A stretch of DNA of 64,000 nt, taken from positions 62,001-126,000 of the forward strand of contig NZ_JACCCL010000003.1 in NCBI RefSeq assembly GCF_013408665.1, read 5' to 3'. Positions 1-9,695 of this stretch are shown here, piece after piece. Below the pieces are notes generated by a model. It saw only the letters and a program-made list of their open reading frames with translations, ran no database searches and had not been told where the DNA came from. Position 1 is the stretch's first letter, and each line of letters starts with the position of its first letter. Source of the stretch: Sporosarcina sp. JAI121. Its GTDB lineage: Bacteria > Bacillota > Bacilli > Bacillales_A > Planococcaceae. Made by a program: the position numbers and the translations under genes.

Positions 1-658
1 TTCACATAATATTTTCATTGAAACAGGCGTCGCACTGAAAGTCGGCGTTAAGTTGTGGATTGTTCTTGTCGTACGTTTCGGACTCGCGGCCATGTCGGGT
101 ATTATTATTAACTTGACGTGGAAAGGTGGAGGGGAGACGGCGCAATATGGCATGGCTCCGAAAGTTACAGATATACCGGACGGCTGGCTGGAAATCGGGT
201 TGTTGGGTGTACAGAAGGCTTCATTCGGAGTGCTGCAGCTTGCCTTGATCGTCATTCCTCTGATGATTTTTGTCCAGTTTCTGAAGGACCGAAATTATTT
301 GCAGAAGTTTTCGGAAAAACTGGCACCCTTCACGAAAGTGATCGGTGTGCAACCGAATGCATCGACAACACTTGTTTCCGGTCTTGTCATCGGACTTGCT
401 TATGGTGCCGGCGTGATGATCCAGGCGGTGCAGGAAGACGGTGTGAGTAAAAAGGATGCAACGCTGTCCTTCATATTCCTCGTAGCCTGTCACGCAGTCA
501 TTGAAGATACTTTACTATTTATCCCGTTAGGCATCCCTATTCTGCCTTTGCTGATTATCCGGGTCGTCACAGCGTTCGTGTTGACGATCATTGTTGCGTA
601 TGTTTGGAGACGGGCTGAACAAAAGAAAGAGAAGGGAGTTCCAATTTCAGATGGCTAA
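1..658 (+). CDS. yvoD: YvoD-like nucleoside-recognition (Gate) membrane protein, 5' truncated by window
   Basis: The frame is open from base 2, so the real start lies upstream of the window; the TTG at 53 is only an internal codon. The visible part (about 219 residues) is a multi-spanning membrane protein with hydrophobic segments and a conserved small-residue stretch (SGLVIGLAYGAGVMIQ) typical of nucleoside-recognition/Gate domain proteins. In B. subtilis yvoD lies between lgt and ppaX, and here ppaX follows directly with an 8-bp overlap, which supports the assignment. Its substrate is not established. The C-terminus is basic and cytosolic-looking. Confidence 0.85.
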   Translation, partial: SHNIFIETGVALKVGVKLWIVLVVRFGLAAMSGIIINLTWKGGGETAQYGMAPKVTDIPDGWLEIGLLGVQKASFGVLQLALIVIPLMIFVQFLKDRNYLQKFSEKLAPFTKVIGVQPNASTTLVSGLVIGLAYGAGVMIQAVQEDGVSKKDATLSFIFLVACHAVIEDTLLFIPLGIPILPLLIIRVVTAFVLTIIVAYVWRRAEQKKEKGVPISDG

Positions 659-1304
659 ACCAATTACTGCATTATTATTCGATTTTGATGGAACACTACT
701 TGATACGAATGAATTGATCATCCAGACATTCCAGTACGTCCTGAATACTCACTACCCGGGAAAATATGAGCGAATCGATATCCTTCCATTCCTTGGACCG
801 ACACTACATGAAACATTCGATTCGGTTGATCCTGAAAAAACGGAGGAGCTCATCGAAGAGTATCGGGCGTGGAATAAATCAATGCATGATGAACTTTCAA
901 GTGAATTTGACGGGGTTTCTGAGACTTTGAGATTGTTGAAGACGGCAGGCATGAAAATGGCGATCGTCTCTACAAAGAGAAAAGACATGGTAATGAGAGG
1001 TCTCGGACTTCTTGATGCGGAAGGCGTATTTGACGTTATCATCGGTATGGATGATGTATCGAAAACCAAACCGGATCCGGAACCGATTTTATTGGCGCTT
1101 GATCTTTTAGGGGTCAATGCGGATGAAGCCCTTATGATAGGGGACAATTATCATGATATCGTAGGCGGCCAAAACGCGGGCGTCCGCACGGCGGGAGTTG
1201 CATGGTCTGCTAAAGGGGAAGCTTTTTTACAGACATTCAATCCGGACTACATGTTGCAGCATATTTCTGATCTGCTGCAATTGGTCAATCGTGTGGAACA
1301 GTGA
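651..1304 (+). CDS. ppaX: Pyrophosphatase PpaX (HAD superfamily)
   Basis: The 217-residue protein matches the usual PpaX length. HAD motif I is DFDGTLLDT near the N-terminus, motif II is in the VSTKRK region, and motif III/IV has KPDPEP followed by MIGDNYHDI. The family hydrolyses pyrophosphate released when HPr kinase/phosphorylase dephosphorylates P-Ser-HPr. I chose the ATG at 651 because GAAGGGAG lies about 12 nt upstream and the protein then begins MAKPITALLFDFDGT like relatives; an in-frame upstream start would overlap yvoD deeply. It overlaps yvoD by 8 bp and the next gene by 4 bp, so it is translationally coupled in an hprK-lgt-yvoD-ppaX-yvoF type operon. Confidence 0.93.
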   Translation: MAKPITALLFDFDGTLLDTNELIIQTFQYVLNTHYPGKYERIDILPFLGPTLHETFDSVDPEKTEELIEEYRAWNKSMHDELSSEFDGVSETLRLLKTAGMKMAIVSTKRKDMVMRGLGLLDAEGVFDVIIGMDDVSKTKPDPEPILLALDLLGVNADEALMIGDNYHDIVGGQNAGVRTAGVAWSAKGEAFLQTFNPDYMLQHISDLLQLVNRVEQ

Positions 1305-1834
1305 GACGTACTGAACGCCATCCCGCGCAAGGTGGGGCAAATTCGCTCTGGCATATTTACAAAACGGTCCCTTTTTTAAAAGTGGCAAAAAACTTTGCTG
1401 TTATCCAACTATCCAGATACACACCTTTCATCCCGATGAAAAACTTTCTGTTCCGGACTTTTTTGAAAATGGAAGTCGGTCAGAAAACATCTTTTGCCCT
1501 AATGGTAATGCCCGATGTCATGTTCCCCGAGCGGATAAAAGTAGGCGACAATTCAATCATCGGGTTCAATACGACGATTCTTGCGCATGAATATTTGATA
1601 GACGAATATCGAATTGGAGATGTCGTCATCGGAAAAAATGTGTTGATCGGCGCGAATACGACAATTCTTCCCGGCATAGAAATCGGTGACGGAGCCATTG
1701 TTTCAGCAGCTTCCCTCGTTAATCGCGATATCCCGCCTGGCGTATTTGCCGGCGGAAATCCTGTTAGAATCATCTTTACGCAAGAACAGATGAAAGAGCG
1801 GCAACAAAACTCCATTTTGGAGGGAAATAGTTGA
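1301..1834 (+). CDS. yvoF: YvoF-like left-handed beta-helix acetyltransferase
   Basis: GTG start inside the ppaX stop (GTGA overlap). The 177-residue product has hexapeptide-repeat character (repeats such as IGKNVLIGANTTIL and IEIGDGAIVSAASLV), the hallmark of left-handed beta-helix O-acetyltransferases using acetyl-CoA. The N-terminus, MRRTERHPAQGGANSLWH, resembles YvoF of B. subtilis, which also follows ppaX. The natural acceptor is not known. In B. subtilis the his operon follows; here it is absent and a TPR gene comes next. Confidence 0.88.
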   Translation: MRRTERHPAQGGANSLWHIYKTVPFLKVAKNFAVIQLSRYTPFIPMKNFLFRTFLKMEVGQKTSFALMVMPDVMFPERIKVGDNSIIGFNTTILAHEYLIDEYRIGDVVIGKNVLIGANTTILPGIEIGDGAIVSAASLVNRDIPPGVFAGGNPVRIIFTQEQMKERQQNSILEGNS

Positions 1835-1859
1835 AAACTGCTAGCATCCACATTACTTA

Positions 1860-1868
1860 TGGTATAAT
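1860..1868 (+). promoter_or_regulatory. Extended -10 promoter element (TGG-TATAAT)
   Basis: A consensus TATAAT (1863-1868) preceded by TG-N (1860-1862) lies between yvoF and the TPR gene. No convincing -35 is seen at 16-18 bp, which an extended -10 can tolerate. It would start transcription near 1875, just before the hairpin at 1883. Confidence 0.5.
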
Positions 1869-1882
1869 AGGGAACAATACGG

Positions 1883-1916
1883 GAAGGAACGTACTTTGCG
1901 TTCCTTCTTATTTTTT
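1883..1916 (+). terminator. Terminator or attenuator hairpin before the TPR gene
   Basis: Perfect 9-bp stem GAAGGAACG / CGTTCCTTC with a 7-nt loop, followed by TTATTTTTT. It may simply end the yvoF transcript. It also lies immediately downstream of the extended -10 at 1863 and just before the ribosome-binding site of the next gene, so it could attenuate that gene. Confidence 0.75.
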
Positions 1917-1929
1917 CGGGGGAATATGA

Positions 1930-3450
1930 TTGGATAAACTAAGTAAGAATCATGATAAAAATGTCATTTCGTTCAATCCGGACGGTGAATTTTATTATAA
2001 TAAAGCACTTCAGGCGATGAAGCGTGATCGTTTTGAAGACGCACAAAGGTATTTGAAACGGGCAACAGAACTCAGCCCTGATAATCCAAGAATCCTTATG
2101 GAATATGGTGTACTTGTCATGGAAGAGGGACGTTTTGAAGAAGCGCATGAACTTCTTATGACAGCGAATTCACTCGATCCGTCAGAAGTTGAAATTATAT
2201 TTTATTTGGCGGAAGTACATGCACATCTTGGTATGTTGCGTGATGCGAAAATGTATGCAGAAAAATATGTACTGCTAAGTCCGGATGGTCCTTTTGCTGA
2301 TGATTCGATGGAAATCATTGATTTTGCAGAGCAGGAAGAATCGTTCAATGATGATGAAATGCCGGATGGGGAAGTGTATTTTCTCCAAGAAAAAGCACGC
2401 CGACTTATGGAGTCGGGTGATTTCAAAGCGGCGGTGGAATTACTTGAATCCATCATTGTCGATTATCCTGAATTTTGGGCGGCTTATAATAACTTGGCGC
2501 TCGCCTATTTTTACATCGGGCAGAACGGACGGGCTAGCGAGCTACTGCATGATGTATTAGACCGCAATAAAGGGAATATCCATGCCCTTTGCAATCTTGC
2601 GGTATTTTATTATTACGAGAAGAAGGAAGAAGAATTGGAATCCTTGCTTGCATTGCTCGTAAAAATCAAACCGTATCAAATTGAAAACCGTTATAAACTT
2701 GGCGCGACTTTCGCGCTTATCGGCAGACATAAGGAAGCCTATAACTGGTTGAGAAGTCTTCAGAAACGAGGGTTCGACGGAGATACGGGCTACTATTTCT
2801 GGCTTTCCCATTCCGCCTATTTTTCCGGACACGAGAAAGTGGCACGTGATGCATATGAGACACTAATCGAACTGGATCCGACGAAAGTCGGGTATGAGCC
2901 TTGGAAAGATGTCCAAGATAGCATCAAATCCGATTCACTTGAACAGGATCGGGAATTCCTGCTGAGCAAAATTACGAACACGTACAGAAGTGAACGGATG
3001 TTCGGCTTTTATCTACTAGGTAAGTCAGGTCATAAGCAGGAAATCATCTCACATCCTTCCTACATTGAAATTGAGAAATTAAGTACTTATGAACGTCTAT
3101 TTCTGGCAAGTGGTCTCGATTATGAATTCATGCCGGAAACAAATTTTGATAAGTCTTTTATGCGGGCGCTTGAAACGACGGATTTGCTCTATAACAAATA
3201 TTGTCCGTTGGATAAGCAAGCGACACATCTGTTTCAAATGTGGTTTACCATGTGCGAAACCGCACTTAGCCGTGACTATCCATTCCGAAATCCGGCGGCC
3301 CTTGCAGCTGCGGCTGACTACATGTTCCAGTCATCCCGTTACCCGGGCGTGACTAAAACTGCGATTGCCAAGGAGTTTGGGATAGGAGTGCCCACATTGA
3401 CGAAGTATGTGGGAGAGTTGATTGAATATCTGCCGCAGTTCGATGCTTGA
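1930..3450 (+). CDS. yvcD: Tetratricopeptide-repeat protein (YvcD-like)
   Basis: TTG start with GGGGGA about 8 nt upstream. The 506-residue protein contains several TPR units in its N-terminal two thirds (for example ALQAMKRDRFEDAQRYLKRA, then LMEYGVLVMEEGRFEEAHEL, and again near residues 150-260), which form a helical scaffold for protein-protein contacts. The C-terminal part ends with a possible helix-turn-helix-like stretch (TAIAKEFGIGVPTLTKYVGEL). In B. subtilis the equivalent gene lies between the his operon and trxB. No catalytic motif is visible and its binding partner is unknown. Confidence 0.82.
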   Translation: MDKLSKNHDKNVISFNPDGEFYYNKALQAMKRDRFEDAQRYLKRATELSPDNPRILMEYGVLVMEEGRFEEAHELLMTANSLDPSEVEIIFYLAEVHAHLGMLRDAKMYAEKYVLLSPDGPFADDSMEIIDFAEQEESFNDDEMPDGEVYFLQEKARRLMESGDFKAAVELLESIIVDYPEFWAAYNNLALAYFYIGQNGRASELLHDVLDRNKGNIHALCNLAVFYYYEKKEEELESLLALLVKIKPYQIENRYKLGATFALIGRHKEAYNWLRSLQKRGFDGDTGYYFWLSHSAYFSGHEKVARDAYETLIELDPTKVGYEPWKDVQDSIKSDSLEQDREFLLSKITNTYRSERMFGFYLLGKSGHKQEIISHPSYIEIEKLSTYERLFLASGLDYEFMPETNFDKSFMRALETTDLLYNKYCPLDKQATHLFQMWFTMCETALSRDYPFRNPAALAAAADYMFQSSRYPGVTKTAIAKEFGIGVPTLTKYVGELIEYLPQFDA

Positions 3451-3493
3451 GGTTTAGACTTCGGGCTTGGCATCTTTCGCTTTTTCAAAAGAT

Positions 3494-3566
3494 AAGAAGG
3501 TATAAGTTTTTGAACCTGGAGCAATGTCTAGCTCCAGCGCCTCTACCAAGGCGCTTGCGCTTTTCT
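3494..3566 (+). repeat. Dispersed repeat family B, short copy
   Basis: About 73 bp beginning AAGAAGGTATAAGTTTTTG and containing TGTCTAGCTCCAGCGCC ... GGCGCTTGCGCTTTTCT. A longer relative occurs at 19598-19750 with the same left and right ends. It contains an internal palindrome (AGCGCCTC/AAGGCGCT). It resembles the small palindromic intergenic repeats common in Bacillales genomes. Confidence 0.7.
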
Positions 3567-3571
3567 TATAG

Positions 3572-4594
<1,023 letters not shown>

Positions 4595-4697
4595 TTGATT
4601 TTAATGTTACTTTAACGACATTGTAACAGGGATGCAACATCATTCTGTTATAGTTAACGTATCAATTGACCCCCCTTTTGATATAGCAAGCTTAAAT

Positions 4698-4742
4698 AGG
4701 CAGTCTGCCGGTATATTCCGGCGGCCTGCCTTCTTTTTTTTG
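4698..4742 (+). terminator. Rho-independent terminator of trxB
   Basis: Imperfect stem AGGCAGTCTGCCGG / CCGGCGGCCTGCCT with loop TATATT, then a run of eight or more T. It separates trxB from the yvcI-rapZ-yvcK-whiA-crh operon. Confidence 0.85.
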
Positions 4743-4769
4743 TCGTTTTACACTGATACGATGTATAAT
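4740..4769 (+). promoter_or_regulatory. Sigma-A-like promoter for the yvcI-rapZ-yvcK-whiA-crh operon
   Basis: -35 TTGTCG (4740-4745), 18-bp spacer, -10 TATAAT (4764-4769), about 30 bp before the yvcI ribosome-binding site. It directly follows the trxB terminator, as expected for a new transcription unit. Confidence 0.6.
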
Positions 4770-4804
4770 AGTAGTATGCGTTCAAGAAAAGTGGGGATGG
4801 TTAC

Positions 4805-5287
4805 ATGCAAAGAATTGTAAATTTACTTGTCGTTAAAGACAATCATGTTCTATTGTTAAAAAAACCTCGCCGTGGGTGGTATGTAGCTCCTGGGGGAAAG
4901 ATGGATCCCGGTGAATCGATTTATGAAACGGCAGTCAGGGAGTTCACGGAGGAAACGGGTGCAAAGCCTGTTAAACCACAGTTAAAAGGAATTTATACGA
5001 TGGTGATCACGGATGAATCTGGAGAAAGTGTAAAAGACGAGTGGATGCTACACACATTCACTGCCTTTGACTTGGACGGGACACCGTTTGAAACGACGAT
5101 CGAGGGAGTGCTGGAATGGCATCCCGTCGAAAGCCTTCAAACACTTCCCATGGCGGAAGGGGACCGGACGAACTTGTTGTTTGCAGTTTCTGAGCTCGGT
5201 ATCCAGTATGGAACGTTCTTTTACACCGAGGAATTTAAGCTGTTGAGAGAAGTAATCCAGAAATCTGTGGAAGGTGATGGGCAATGA
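4805..5287 (+). CDS. yvcI: NUDIX hydrolase YvcI (8-oxo-dGTPase-like)
   Basis: The 160-residue protein has a perfect Nudix box, [23 protein letters not shown] (Gx5Ex7REUxEExGU, residues about 31-53), which binds Mg2+ for hydrolysis of nucleoside diphosphates linked to another moiety. The true substrate is not established for this family member. It starts with ATG after a weak GGGGAT site and overlaps rapZ by 4 bp (ATGA), so it leads the rapZ-yvcK-whiA-crh operon. Confidence 0.92.
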   Translation: MQRIVNLLVVKDNHVLLLKKPRRGWYVAPGGKMDPGESIYETAVREFTEETGAKPVKPQLKGIYTMVITDESGESVKDEWMLHTFTAFDLDGTPFETTIEGVLEWHPVESLQTLPMAEGDRTNLLFAVSELGIQYGTFFYTEEFKLLREVIQKSVEGDGQ

Positions 5288-6174
5288 CGGAAATCGGGAC
5301 GCCAAATAGTGATATTGAAATAGTGATCATTACAGGGATGTCTGGTGCGGGCAAGACGGTTGCGGTACAGAGCTTCGAAGATCTCGGGTTCTATTGCATC
5401 GATAATTTGCCGCCGGAACTGTTAGTCATGTTTTTGGATTTGATGATGAAATCGGGGAATCAGATGAAGCGGATAGCTGCTGTAATGGATACACGTGGAG
5501 GCGACCTGTTCGATTCGCTGATCGGTGCACTCGACAATCTATTGCAGATGAAAGGTGTTTCATCACGAATTCTGTTTCTTGATGCGGACGACGAGACGCT
5601 CGTTCGACGCTATAAGGAATCCAGACGGTCACATCCACTGTCCGCAGGCCGCCTGCCGTTAGCCGGCATAAAAAAAGAACGGCAACTACTGACTGAGATG
5701 AAAGGCCGTGCGCGTTCAATATTCAACACGTCAGGTTTAAAGCCAAGACAACTGCGTGAAAAAATAATGAACGAATTCTCCTCCAAGGACGATTTAGGCT
5801 TTACGTTAAACTTTCTCTCATTCGGGTTTAAACACGGAATGCCGATAGACGCAGACGTCGTATTTGATGTACGTTTCCTTCCGAACCCTTTTTATATCGA
5901 CGATTTAAAACCGAAAACTGGACTCGAGAAAGAAGTATATGACTATGTACTGAAATGGAACGATACACAGGTACTCATTGAAAAATTAACGGATTTGTTC
6001 ACGTTCCTGATTCCGCAATATAAAAATGAAGGAAAATCCCAAGTTGTCATTGCGTTCGGTTGTACCGGCGGCCAACACCGTTCTGTAACACTCGCCGAAT
6101 TTTTCGGATCTCGATTCAAAGACGAGTACCGGACGTTCATCACCCATAGGGATATTGAAAAAAGAAAGGATTGA
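5284..6174 (+). CDS. rapZ: RNase adapter / nucleotide-binding protein RapZ (YvcJ)
   Basis: The 296-residue protein has an N-terminal P-loop (GMSGAGKT, residues about 18-25) and the conserved C-terminal RapZ domain containing [10 protein letters not shown] near residue 258. In E. coli RapZ senses glucosamine-6-phosphate and controls GlmS synthesis; the B. subtilis protein (YvcJ) binds and hydrolyses nucleotides and has been linked to competence. It is fused by overlap to yvcI and followed within 5 bp by yvcK, an arrangement shared across Firmicutes. Confidence 0.96.
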   Translation: MTEIGTPNSDIEIVIITGMSGAGKTVAVQSFEDLGFYCIDNLPPELLVMFLDLMMKSGNQMKRIAAVMDTRGGDLFDSLIGALDNLLQMKGVSSRILFLDADDETLVRRYKESRRSHPLSAGRLPLAGIKKERQLLTEMKGRARSIFNTSGLKPRQLREKIMNEFSSKDDLGFTLNFLSFGFKHGMPIDADVVFDVRFLPNPFYIDDLKPKTGLEKEVYDYVLKWNDTQVLIEKLTDLFTFLIPQYKNEGKSQVVIAFGCTGGQHRSVTLAEFFGSRFKDEYRTFITHRDIEKRKD

Positions 6175-6178
6175 CGCT

Positions 6179-7162
6179 ATGCCGACATCGGAGAATATGA
6201 AAAAAGTCGTCGTTCTCGGTGGCGGAACCGGTTTGTCCACGTTACTACGGGGACTGAAGAGGTATTCTGTCGATTTGACTGCGATTGTAACCGTGGCCGA
6301 TGACGGCGGCAGTTCGGGCAGGCTTCTCGATGAATATGACATTCCGCCCCCGGGAGATATCCGTAAAGTGATGGCAGCGCTTTCAGATGTTGAACCGCTA
6401 ATTGAGGAGATGTTCGAATATCGCTTTTCAACGTCAGAGGATTTAAAAGGTCATTCACTGGGGAATCTGATGTTAGCGGCGATGACGGATATTACAGGCG
6501 ATTTTGCCCGTGCTGTCGAGCAGATGAGCCGTGTACTGAACATCAAAGGGAAAGTTTTACCGGCCGCAAACCAGCGCATCACATTGCACGCGGAACTTGA
6601 AGACGGTACAATCGTGACAGGTGAATCGAAAATTCCTGTTTACGGACGTAAAATCCGGAAAGTTTATCTATCACCGCAAGAAGTCGAGCCTTTACCTGAA
6701 ACGATTGAGGCGATCAATTCCGCTGATCTCATCATTATTGGTCCAGGCAGTTTATATACAAGCATCTTACCGGCACTACTCGTCCAATCAATTCGTAAAG
6801 CAGTACTATCATGCAAAGCGAAAAAGGTATATATTAGCAACTTGACGACGCAAGCGGGCGAAACATACCGCTATACGGCTTCGGAGCATGTGCAGGCATT
6901 ATATGATCATGCCGGTCAACCATTCATCGATACCGTTTTGGTGAACGGAACAGAATTCCCCGAATTGCATAAAGGGGAAAAATTGACGGGGCCGCCTTGG
7001 CCGGTCGAAAATGATCTCGAAACGCTGCAAAAACTAGTACCGCAAATCGTAGTGAAAGACATTGGTTTGTTTTACAAAGGCAACATGATACATGACTCCG
7101 GAAAAGTGGCTAAATGGCTAATTGATTATATGCACAATGGGATAAAAACGGAACAGACGTGA
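6179..7162 (+). CDS. yvcK: Gluconeogenesis factor YvcK/MgfK (CofD-like)
   Basis: The 327-residue protein has an N-terminal [14 protein letters not shown] nucleotide-sugar/phosphate-binding loop and the CofD-like [12 protein letters not shown] motif. In B. subtilis and Listeria YvcK binds UDP-sugars and is needed for growth on gluconeogenic carbon sources and for normal cell-wall synthesis. ATG 6179 is preferred over an upstream TTG because AAAGGA is 8 nt before it. It lies in the conserved operon between rapZ and whiA. Confidence 0.95.
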   Translation: MPTSENMKKVVVLGGGTGLSTLLRGLKRYSVDLTAIVTVADDGGSSGRLLDEYDIPPPGDIRKVMAALSDVEPLIEEMFEYRFSTSEDLKGHSLGNLMLAAMTDITGDFARAVEQMSRVLNIKGKVLPAANQRITLHAELEDGTIVTGESKIPVYGRKIRKVYLSPQEVEPLPETIEAINSADLIIIGPGSLYTSILPALLVQSIRKAVLSCKAKKVYISNLTTQAGETYRYTASEHVQALYDHAGQPFIDTVLVNGTEFPELHKGEKLTGPPWPVENDLETLQKLVPQIVVKDIGLFYKGNMIHDSGKVAKWLIDYMHNGIKTEQT

Positions 7163-7187
7163 TCGTCGCCGAGAAAGGGGAAGAATC

Positions 7188-8135
7188 ATGTCTTTTGCTT
7201 CAGAAACAAAGAAAGAAATGACACAGATAGAAGTGGAAGATTGTTGTATCAAAGCGGAAGTAGCAGCATTCATCAGGATGAATGGGGCGCTATCTTTCTC
7301 CAACAAGAAGTTGAGTCTTGACGTGCAAACGGAAAATGCGGCGATTGCCAGACGACTTTACTCAAACTTGAAACGGTTGTATCCATACAAAGTGGAGCTT
7401 CTTGTACGAAAAAAAATGCGCCTGAAGAAAAACAACGTATACATTTGCAGAATCCGGGGTGGCGCAAAAGCTCTACTCGAAGATCTGCTGATCCTGACGG
7501 GGACATTTCAATTTAAAAATGAGATTTCTAAGGAATTGGTCAAAACGAGATGTTGCCAACGCGCGTATTTGCGCGGGGCTTTTCTAGCCGGAGGTTCAGT
7601 GAACAACCCGGAAACATCTTCCTACCACCTTGAAATATTTTCGATATATAAAGAACATAGTGAGGCCCTCGTAGATCTGATGAATAAATATCATTTGAAT
7701 GCAAAGTCGATTGAGCGGAAAAAAGGATATATCGCTTATCTGAAGGAAGCTGAGAAAATCTCGGATTTCATGAGTATTGTCGGTGCGCATAGATCGCTGA
7801 TGAAATTTGAAGATGTGCGGATTATTCGCGATATGCGAAATAGCGTAAACCGGCTTGTAAATTGTGAAACAGCGAATTTGAATAAAACAATTGGGGCTGC
7901 ACAGCGCCAAGTTGAGAATATAAAGTTCATTGAAAGAACAATCGGCCTCGCCGAATTGCCGGAAAGATTGCAAGAAATTGCAAGACTCCGGGTGGAAAAC
8001 CAAGATATTACATTGAAGGAACTTGGTGAACTGGTGTCAGGCGGAACAGTTAGTAAATCCGGCGTGAACCATCGCCTACGAAAAATTGAAGAAATTGCGG
8101 AAAATCTCCGCAACGGAGGAGTCGGCAGCCGGTGA
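7188..8135 (+). CDS. whiA: Sporulation/division regulator WhiA
   Basis: The 315-residue protein has the usual length. The N-terminal two thirds resemble a LAGLIDADG-type fold ([16 protein letters not shown] near residue 125) and the C-terminal helix-turn-helix has the sequence [20 protein letters not shown]. WhiA is a DNA-binding protein affecting division and chromosome segregation. ATG follows GAAAGGGGAAG. The position between yvcK and crh is the standard Bacillus arrangement. Confidence 0.96.
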   Translation: MSFASETKKEMTQIEVEDCCIKAEVAAFIRMNGALSFSNKKLSLDVQTENAAIARRLYSNLKRLYPYKVELLVRKKMRLKKNNVYICRIRGGAKALLEDLLILTGTFQFKNEISKELVKTRCCQRAYLRGAFLAGGSVNNPETSSYHLEIFSIYKEHSEALVDLMNKYHLNAKSIERKKGYIAYLKEAEKISDFMSIVGAHRSLMKFEDVRIIRDMRNSVNRLVNCETANLNKTIGAAQRQVENIKFIERTIGLAELPERLQEIARLRVENQDITLKELGELVSGGTVSKSGVNHRLRKIEEIAENLRNGGVGSR

Positions 8136-8171
8136 ATCCGCTGTTGAACCATGAAAGGGGCTGGTACTGTT

Positions 8172-8429
8172 ATGGCAGAACGAACAGTTGAAGTGAAAAT
8201 GAAAACAGGATTGCAAGCACGGCAGGCAGCATTATTTGTCCAGGAGGCTAATCGTTTTATATCCGATCTTTTTCTAAAGAAGGATGATCGCCAAGTAAAT
8301 GCGAAAAGTATTATGGGAATCATGAGTCTAGCCATCGCACGCGGCACGACCGTTACATTGATCGCAGAAGGAATTGACGAGGAACAGGCTCTCGAGTCAC
8401 TCACAACTCTCGTCGGAACTGAAAATTAA
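8172..8429 (+). CDS. crh: HPr-like catabolite repression protein Crh
   Basis: The 85-residue HPr paralogue carries Gln at position 15 instead of the phosphorylatable His of HPr (GLQAR), while Ser46 is retained (NAKSIMG), which is the Crh signature. HPr kinase phosphorylates Ser46 and P-Ser-Crh acts as CcpA corepressor. ATG 8172 gives the exact 85-residue length; an upstream in-frame ATG at 8151 overlaps its own ribosome-binding site (AAAGGGG). A strong terminator follows, ending the operon. Confidence 0.95.
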   Translation: MAERTVEVKMKTGLQARQAALFVQEANRFISDLFLKKDDRQVNAKSIMGIMSLAIARGTTVTLIAEGIDEEQALESLTTLVGTEN

Positions 8430-8440
8430 GTGCAGTTTCA

Positions 8441-8480
8441 CCGTTACCCCTGTCAAACGACAAGAGGTAACGGTTTTTTA
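8441..8480 (+). terminator. Terminator of the yvcI-crh operon
   Basis: 8-bp stem CCGTTACC / GGTAACGG with additional internal pairing (CTGTC/GACAAG), followed by six or more T. Confidence 0.9.
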
Positions 8481-8561
8481 TATGGAAATGCTAGCCATAG
8501 GGAACCGTCCTGAAGTCATGGCAACCCGACAAAACCGTCACCTCACCTAAAATCTCGACAA

Positions 8562-8605
8562 CAAAAAATATCCGCACGCTTAGTACTAAGCATGCGGATA
8601 TTTTT
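8562..8605 (-). terminator. Terminator of the tRNA-Arg transcript
   Basis: Stem ATATCCGCA / TGCGGATAT (8568-8576 and 8593-8601) whose loop is also self-complementary (GCTTAGTACTAAGC). Six T follow on the minus strand and four to five on the plus strand, so it may work in both directions. It is placed just downstream of the minus-strand tRNA. Confidence 0.85.
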
Positions 8606-8630
8606 ACAGTACAAACCTTATACTGGGATA

Positions 8631-8702
8631 TGCCCTCGGCGGGAGTCGAACCCACATTTCAAGCTTCGGAGGCTTGCGTGCTATCCATTGCACCACGAGG
8701 AC
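8631..8702 (-). tRNA. tRNA-Arg(CCG)
   Basis: Read on the minus strand the acceptor stem GTCCTCG pairs with CGAGGGC (one G-U), the anticodon arm is CAAGC-CTCCGAA-GCTTG giving anticodon CCG, and the T arm contains GGTTCGACTCC. The discriminator is A and CCA is not encoded. B. subtilis also has a lone tRNA-Arg between crh and clpP. Confidence 0.95.
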
Positions 8703-8790
8703 GTTGAAGTACGATCTGCTTTCGCTACAGACAAGACTTAGTATACTAGCCCAGCTTCACAATTGCAATACTTTTTTTAAAAGCGTTATA

Positions 8791-8821
8791 TTTGACCATC
8801 GTTGACCATACTATGTATGAT
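8791..8821 (+). promoter_or_regulatory. clpP promoter with overlapping CtsR operator
   Basis: TTTGACC-ATC-GTTGACC (8791-8807) is the complement of the CtsR heptad repeat GGTCAAA-N3-GGTCAAA with one mismatch. TTGACC at 8792-8797 serves as -35, with an 18-bp spacer to TATGAT at 8816-8821. CtsR bound here would occlude RNA polymerase, giving heat-shock induction of clpP as in other Bacilli. CtsR itself is not encoded in the window. Confidence 0.85.
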
Positions 8822-8892
8822 AAAGTTACAGTTGAAACGAAATCATGTTTCAATAGACTTACAACTCTATCCAGTTTGAAGGAGGAAATGGA

Positions 8893-9507
8893 ATGAATCT
8901 AATACCTACAGTAATTGAACAGACAAGCCGCGGTGAGCGTGCTTACGACATCTATTCCCGTCTATTGAAAGATCGTATTATCATGCTCGGAAGCGGAATC
9001 GATGACAACGTTGCGAACTCCATCGTTGCCCAACTTCTATTTTTAGAAGCTGAAGATCCGGAAAAAGATATTTCCATCTACATTAACAGCCCTGGCGGTA
9101 GTGTTACGGCTGGAATGGCAATATTCGATACGATGCAATTCATCAAACCTGACATCCAGACGATTTGTATCGGGATGGCTGCGTCAATGGGATCATTCCT
9201 GCTCGCTGCCGGTACGAAAGGAAAACGGTATGCACTTCCTAACGCGGAAGTTATGATCCACCAGCCACTCGGCGGTGCACAAGGGCAAGCGACGGAAATC
9301 GAAATTGCTGCCAAGCATATCCTATTCATTCGCGAAAAACTGAACTTGATTCTTTCCGAGCGAACTGGCCAACCGGTCGAAGTAATCGCGAAGGATACGG
9401 ATCGCGACAATTTCATGACAGCTGAACGTGCAAAAGAATACGGTTTAATCGACCATATCATCACGCGCAGTGACATGAAAGCCGATACGAAATCTGAATC
9501 TAAATAA
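8893..9507 (+). CDS. clpP: ATP-dependent Clp protease proteolytic subunit ClpP
   Basis: The 204-residue serine protease has the complete catalytic triad: Ser98 in GMAASMGS, His123 in MIHQPLGG and Asp172 in TDRDNF. ClpP forms a double heptamer that degrades proteins delivered by ClpX, ClpC or ClpE. ATG follows AAGGAGGAAAT. It is monocistronic, with its own CtsR-controlled promoter and a terminator after it. Confidence 0.98.
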   Translation: MNLIPTVIEQTSRGERAYDIYSRLLKDRIIMLGSGIDDNVANSIVAQLLFLEAEDPEKDISIYINSPGGSVTAGMAIFDTMQFIKPDIQTICIGMAASMGSFLLAAGTKGKRYALPNAEVMIHQPLGGAQGQATEIEIAAKHILFIREKLNLILSERTGQPVEVIAKDTDRDNFMTAERAKEYGLIDHIITRSDMKADTKSESK

Positions 9508-9515
9508 TCAATATG

Positions 9516-9554
9516 AAAGCTGACCCCACTAGGATGGAGGTCGGCTTTTTTATT
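9516..9554 (+). terminator. Terminator of clpP
   Basis: Stem AAAGCTGACC / GGTCGGCTTT (one G-U) with a 13-nt loop followed by six T. Confidence 0.9.
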
Positions 9555-9591
9555 TTGGGATTAATTAAAACGCATTTGCTCCATATTATGA

Positions 9592-9630
9592 TGAAACCTT
9601 TCCTAGGGTCATACAGTATATAGTACTGTA
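9592..9630 (+). promoter_or_regulatory. Possible ECF-sigma promoter and palindrome upstream of lemA
   Basis: TGAAACCTTT at 9592-9601 is a typical ECF (sigma-W-like) -35, but the expected CGTA at 16-17 bp is replaced by CAGT/AGTA, so the promoter call is weak. A perfect inverted repeat TACAGTA-N5-TACTGTA occupies 9612-9630 and could be an operator overlapping the -10. Confidence 0.35.
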
Positions 9631-9695
9631 GCAAAAGTTTTAACATGTTGGTGAATAGGGTAATTGTAAGTAACTAACTAGTTAGGAGTGATGGC

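Noticed and set aside
4632..4820. 62-codon frame between trxB and yvcI
   Set aside because: It overlaps the trxB terminator and the yvcI promoter and has no ribosome-binding site.
7736..8404. Long minus-strand frame (222 codons) opposite whiA/crh
   Set aside because: It is antisense to two well-supported conserved genes and has biased, low-complexity composition; a shadow frame.
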